The notes under the pieces: model-generated
What the model saw: the letters and a program-made list of their open reading frames with translations, nothing else
The model's database searches: none
What the model was told of the DNA's origin: nothing
Shown here: in pieces, positions 20,674 through 25,000 of the stretch
How the letters are laid out: each line of letters starts with the position of its first letter
Numbering within the stretch: the first letter of the stretch is position 1
From: Trachelipus rathkii
Taxonomy: Eukaryota; Arthropoda; Malacostraca; Isopoda; Trachelipodidae
Length of the DNA: 25,000 nucleotides
Direction of reading: 5' to 3'
NCBI GenBank assembly: GCA_015478945.1
Contig: JABUQX010002254.1
Span: 70,001-95,000, forward strand
Program-made: the position numbers and the translations under genes

Positions 20674-20800
20674 GTTTTGGTCATGTGGAAAGAGATGAAT
20701 GGATAGTCGGTTGGTTAAGCGGATGTAATAGTGGTGAGTGTGTTGGGAACCGACCGGCTGGGAGACCGAAGAGAAGTGGATTGAGTCGGTGAACGAATTG
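20674..20800 (+). pseudogene. LINE C-terminal block remnant
   Basis: The frame GFGHVERDEW, with further on NRPAGRPKRS, corresponds to the conserved region after the reverse transcriptase in many LINEs (GHV-R-D and GRP-KRW patterns). This block is entirely deleted from the minus-strand copy. Confidence 0.75.
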
Positions 20801-21183
20801 TCTGAAAGGAGAGAAATGTGAGTTTGGCAGAGGCGAGAATAAAGGTGATTAATAGGAAGAGAATGGCGAGGTTTTGTAAATGGGGGCATGGTTGTGGCCC
20901 ACCTGGTGCCGTGAGAGGGAGTTGAGTGAGTGTTTATGATCCCTTATATTGTATCTGGGGAGTTTTTTGGTTACCATAGTGAGGGCCCCGTCGCGGTCCC
21001 CATGATGCTCTAGGGTTGGATTTTCTGTCTGTGACGAGCTCTCACGAATTAATGGTACAGAGGGGGCGGTAGGCTGGGCTTTCTTTTCCGACGTTTGTCA
21101 TGTTCTCCTCCTGTTTTCCTTTTCCGATGCTTGTACAGGCACCTTACCCCCAATCTTGGGCAAAGAGGAAGGGTGAGAAAGAA

Positions 21184-21302
21184 GAATATATATATATATA
21201 TATATTATATATAATATATATATATATATAATATATATATATATAATATATTATATATAATAATATATATATATTATATTAATATATATATATATATATA
21301 TA
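21184..21302. repeat. (AT)n array at the LINE 3' end
   Basis: AT array starting immediately after AAGAAGA at the 3' tip of the + strand LINE. Confidence 0.9.
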
Positions 21303-21569
21303 TGGTAATTGTTGCCCCAGAGGTTGTTCACCCGCGAATTTTATGAAAAATCACAGGATCGACTTCTAAACAATAATAGGGTTAGAATTACTGACAACGA
21401 ATAATTGTCGCTCTCTTTTGAAAGAAAAGTTAACAGCATGAGCAATAATGTTAAAACTTCCCATTGGCTTTTTCTACAGGAGGCTGCTCATGTTTTTTCG
21501 CACATTGTGAAATGGGCGACCTAGAAAAAAACCGCAAGATTTTTTTTTAAGAAAATAAATTTTTTTTCG
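21303..21569. other. Short unassigned island between AT arrays
   Basis: About 270 bases of balanced composition. One + frame reads VNSMSNNVKTSHWLFLQEAA and HVFSHIVKWAT before a stop (about 21429-21524). Not recognised; possibly a transposon fragment. Confidence 0.3.
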
Positions 21570-21765
21570 TGATATATATATATAATATTATATATATATA
21601 TAATCTTATTTAAGTTATCTACTATATATATATTATATATTATATATATATATATATATATAATATATATATATATATATAAGTAATATATATTATAATA
21701 TATATATATATTATATATATAATTATTATATATATATATATATATTTATATATTATATATATTAT
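21570..21765. repeat. Degenerate (AT)n array
   Basis: AT dinucleotide with a CTTATTTAAGTTATCTAC interruption near 21604-21621. Confidence 0.9.
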
Positions 21766-21915
21766 AACCTAATTAGTATCGCTATCTCTGAATCATGCTG
21801 AACGGAGTTTACTGTTGACTGCTTGGTTGGTTGGTAAGCTCGTAAATCCTAATGCAGATATAGCATATTCATCTTTATTGCGATCCAATTTTATACCAAT
21901 TATCGTAATTATCTT

Positions 21916-22322
21916 TTAAAAATTAAACCCAGCAATATGTCCATCGAAATGTTGTTTTTTATTACCGTATCTGGGAACACGAGATCTAACCTCCCTCCAA
22001 ATTCTTTCTATATTCTGTGTATGAGCTGATGTATCGGGATCCACAAAATTGTACGAATGGTTAACGGTAAGATGGTATCCCTGATCTTGCAGACAATGAT
22101 AAATTTTTTTGTTTTTGTTTTTTACAGTAACACGCTTATTACACCTAAAATCGTAGTTGTTTAATTTCATAAGAGTATTGCAGTTAGGACATTATGATTA
22201 TATAAAAAGTTAAATAAATTGTCATCACTGTCAGAAAATCTAGAAAATGATATTATCGTATTGTCACATCCCTTACACAAAGAATTAGTTTCATCAGATA
22301 AAGTAGCACCACATGCCTCCAT
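21916..22322 (-). pseudogene. Merlin / IS1595-type transposase relic, internally deleted
   Basis: Merlin DNA transposons encode a DDE transposase of the ISXO2/IS1595 type. Read on the minus strand: a Cys-bearing start (MEACGATLSDETNSLCKGC from 22322), NLFNFLYNHN, then after a frameshift near 22190 a zinc-ribbon-like CPNCNTLMKLNNYDFRCNKR. After an A-rich junction (22102-22124) it jumps to YHCLQDQGYHLTVNHS, NFVDPDTSAHTQNIERIWRE and RYGNKKQHFDGHIAGF. The Glu of NIER is the last acid of the DDE triad. The segment holding the first two Asp is absent, so the protein cannot catalyse transposition. About 130 residues remain of an expected 270-300. I found no terminal inverted repeats around it. Confidence 0.75.
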
Positions 22323-22630
22323 ACTGATTTATATGATACTAAAATTCTATCTAGGCTTATGCAATTAATATATAGCCTATGCAAAGTTAACGTACGAAAA
22401 ATATGTTTAAAAAAAAATAATTAAATATTAACGCTACAAAAAAATTTAAAATAAGAAATGGGTGGGTTTACTTTCTATTTATTTTAATTTTTATTTTTCT
22501 TTATGTAATTTTTTTATTTATTTATTTATTTATTTTTTTTTGTATATTATATATATATATATATATATTATAACATATAAACCCAATTACATATTTGGAA
22601 TCAGCATATAAAGCATAATTACATGAGTGT

Positions 22631-22727
<97 letters not shown>

Positions 22728-22742
22728 CTTTCTTTCTTTCTT
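22323..22742. repeat. Low-complexity and simple repeats before the minus-strand LINE
   Basis: 22323-22510 is unassigned and AT-rich. Then come (TTTA)n at about 22512-22533, (AT)n at 22543-22570 and 22634-22724, and CTTT repeated about four times at 22727-22742, which merges with the 3' tail of the minus-strand LINE. Confidence 0.8.
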
Positions 22743-23429
22743 TATCTTCCTTATATTTTCCCAAGAATGGGAGTAAGGTGCGCGACGGGCATCAGAAAGA
22801 AAAGCAGTAGAAGAAAATGAACACAAGTCGAAAAGAAGCGCCAGCCTTACTGCCGCCCTCAGTAACCATAATTAGTGGGAACTCATCGCAGTCAGAAAAT
22901 TGCCATCCCTAAAGCTTCATGGACGCGATGGACCCTCCTATGGTTAGATCGTCATGTAAGGGTTCATCCCTTGGCCGCAGGTGGCCACAACGCATTACCC
23001 CCTCAACATCCCCGCCATATCACATCCTGTATACTTCTTATTCCAGAACATAGTCTCACTACTATAAAACAATAACACAGGTAAAACAATACCCTCATGT
23101 AAACCCAAGCACACTGCAAGACTTAGTCCCTTTACATTCACCAACGATTTAATTGCACCAGCCACCTTCCTGCCATTCAACACTTTTCCTACTGCACTCT
23201 GCATCGTCGTTCCCTTTTCATTCAGCATATACCCTAAATAAATTTTAAACTTCAGACACTTGTTCCAAGCTGCTCACCATCTAACATAACTTCACTACTG
23301 GAGGACTGTCTGCACTCACAACCATAACCTACTCTTATCCACGTTTACTTTCAAGCACCTCCTTTTACACACCTGCAAAATCTTTCTACCAATCCTCCTC
23401 AAACTCTCTCAGATTCACCACACAGAAAC

Positions 23430-24332
23430 CAATCATGCCGCATATAATAGTAGGCACCTCGCCACTATCTCCATTTCTCATCATTCTAACACCATTAACC
23501 TGCCAATCCTACGCTCAATTCTTTTCATAACCGCCATCCATAATACAAATGAAAATAACCAAGGAGACATTAACAACCTTCTGTCTTACTCCACATTAAG
23601 AAATCCCCCCTACAAGCCACTCACCATTGAACCCCATTTTATTCTTACAACACGCTTCACTAATCGTCATAACATAATTTTGATTCCATTCCAGAAGCCT
23701 ACCACCAACACCAATATATGCACTAACACCCTACGCATAAACTTTACTTACCTCTATCAAATACGCATGTTGCAAAATCACATAAACCTAAATACAATTT
23801 ATTCTTCTCTCCCTCATTTTCTCAATCATTTGTTTCAATTGTAAAGATTTTGATCCCAACATCCTCTACCCACTCCTAACCGCACCTTGTTCTTCACCAA
23901 TCAGTCCTCAGTCACTGCTCAACGCACTCTTTCAACCAAAAATACCAGCATATACTCTTCCCTACAACACTCATAAACTTATTCCCCTATAATTTCTACA
24001 GTTCCCCTTTTCTCGCTTACCCTTATATAAGTATCAGGGTACTATTACCGCTCTCGGCTCCAATCCCTTGGAACTATACCCTCTAATAAACGCTTTATTA
24101 AGCAACTTCCAAAATCCCAATCAATCACCAGCTCGCCTCCGTTCTTGATCATATTCACCAGTATTTCATCTATACCTAATTCTTCTTGCACTCTTGCACC
24201 ATCAAGACCACACACATTCACTATCACCTCTTCATTACTGTTAATATTGTGGCAGGATTTTCGAGTGGTTCTTTCCGATCCTCCTCTACAACCCATTTCA
24301 TCAAGTTTACAAAAGCACGCAATCTTATTCAT
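23430..24332 (-). pseudogene. Reverse transcriptase remnants of the minus-strand LINE
   Basis: The longest open piece (24045-24332) includes KSCHNINSNEEVIVNVCGLD, ILVNMIKNGGELVID and LLEGIVPRDWSRER, the region leading into the reverse transcriptase. NCRNYRGIS follows near 23984-24010. At 23434-23450 the active-site codons read TAT GCG GCA TGA, so the two catalytic Asp are lost through a small insertion and deletion relative to the other copy. Confidence 0.8.
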
Positions 24333-24827
24333 ATTCTAAGCAGATTCCCCTTATTCCATTCTTAACCTTACGCGCCTCCTTCCAGAAGAGCTTCCTATTT
24401 CCCTTGTAAGTCCCCATTCATCCTCCTATCCAAACTGTTCATTACCTCATTGTTTTTCTTCTACGTATACACCTTTTAGTATTTCTTTTTCCATCCTATA
24501 TAATTCCAAGCATCTTCCTTTTGAAACTTCATCATTTGCTTTTAATACATTCAATCAGCACGCTTCTTTTTTACCTTTAACCGCTTTCTTCACCTCTTCA
24601 TTCCCACGCATTCATGGTTAACAATTCTTACTTCCTACTTTTAGCACATGCGCACAAATACTTCCTTTGCCTACTAACAAGTTGCTTCTTCATTTGCGCC
24701 CAAATTTGTTCAGTTTCAACTTGTTCACATTCAACCGTTTTACTAGCGAGCGCTCTTACATACTTATCCTTATTGTCTTGCTCACTTAACTTCTCACTCT
24801 TAATTTTACCTACTTCCTTGAATCACC

Positions 24828-24828
<1 letters not shown>

Positions 24829-24860
<32 letters not shown>
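24829..24860. repeat. 32-base T homopolymer inside the minus-strand LINE
   Basis: Pure T run (A run in element orientation) at a site where the + strand copy has only GAGGAAGGTGATACGAGG. It is an expansion or insertion specific to this copy. Confidence 0.95.
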
Positions 24861-24864
<4 letters not shown>

Positions 24865-25000
24865 CCTCTCCATCCAAGCCCCGACTAACTTAATTTTACA
24901 AGAACAACATAATGATCCGATAATCCCATTCCTAAACCCCTAACTGATTTAACATCCAACACATACTTCAACATCTCCTTCTTCACCAACACTAAATCAA

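Larger units (their letters stand above)
17851..21190 (+). mobile_element. Decayed endonuclease-encoding LINE, probably RTE-like
   Basis: A single-ORF non-LTR retrotransposon copy, read 5' to 3': AP endonuclease pieces (17853-18626), a linker, reverse transcriptase with KGKG and NYRG motifs and the YADD active site (20101-20112), and a C-terminal FGHVER...GRPKR block. It ends CACCTTACCCCCAATCTTGGG, then AAGAAGA and an (AT)n array. The reading frame is broken by many stops and single-base shifts, so it cannot be active. The 5' part of the ORF before the endonuclease is missing (5' truncation is typical). Resemblance to proteins often annotated as craniofacial development protein 2-like supports an RTE/Bov-B-type assignment, but I could not test the clade. 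Confidence 0.88.
22743..25000 (-). mobile_element. Second copy of the same LINE family, minus strand, partial
   Basis: Reads 5' to 3' from the right window edge to about 22743. It corresponds to the + strand copy from about 18507 to its 3' end, with clear similarity along the length (for example CHNINSN-EEV, EGIVPR, NCRNYRG and the 3' word CACCTTAC-CCCA-TCTTGGG). Differences: the endonuclease end motif is intact here (LSDHYVV, about 24905-24927). A 32-base A run (element strand) interrupts the linker. The YADD box is disrupted. About 350 bases, including the FGHVER/GRPKR block, are deleted at about 22995-23030. The 5' part lies outside the window. Not active. Confidence 0.87.

Noticed and set aside
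24614..24943. 109-codon + frame over the T homopolymer
   Set aside because: Antisense of the minus-strand LINE linker; the Phe run is the T homopolymer.
1..25000. tRNA, rRNA, CRISPR array or endogenous viral genes
   Set aside because: No T-arm/anticodon patterns, rRNA blocks or spaced direct repeats were seen, and the only reverse transcriptases are LINE-type, with no viral structural-gene motifs noticed.

Overview
The window looks like animal, probably arthropod, nuclear DNA. A decapod crustacean is the best guess, from memory of decapod repeats and not from any search. The reasons are long and frequent (AT)n arrays, isolated exon-sized matches to animal genes with splice-like borders, and decayed animal-type transposons. 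I see no bacterial gene layout, tRNA, rRNA or CRISPR.

Left part (1-7.8 kb): after two AT arrays lies the one long intact gene, an uninterrupted 400-codon ORF (887-2089, +). It is a divergent paralogue of translation termination factor eRF1. It keeps the GGQ motif, has changes in the stop-codon-reading domain, and ends in a basic tail instead of the usual acidic one. At 4760-5003 (+) is an exon coding for TM2-TM3 of a metabotropic GABA-B receptor subunit 1-like protein, without a recognisable splice donor. A decayed second copy of its end follows about 500 bases later.

Middle (7.8-15.1 kb): mostly AT-rich DNA without recognisable genes. There is one weak minus-strand coding candidate (9248-9424), one island of different composition (10.4-10.87 kb) and a block rich in GACTCCGA-like words (14.57-15.0 kb). 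At 15134-15358 (+) is a well-bordered exon of a phospholipase B-like protein.

Right part (15.7-25 kb): a transposon graveyard. It holds a hAT-like module with inverted ends and repeated GCGCCTAT words (15873-17196). Two copies of one endonuclease-encoding LINE family lie tail to tail (17851-21190 on +; 22743-25000 on -, running off the window). Between them is an internally deleted Merlin/IS1595-type transposase relic (21916-22322, -). Almost every transposon edge touches an (AT)n array.

There is no operon-like cooperation here. The three host-gene matches are unrelated to each other, and the only item likely to be a new functional gene is the eRF1 paralogue. All identifications come from reading motifs by eye; no alignment or database search was run.
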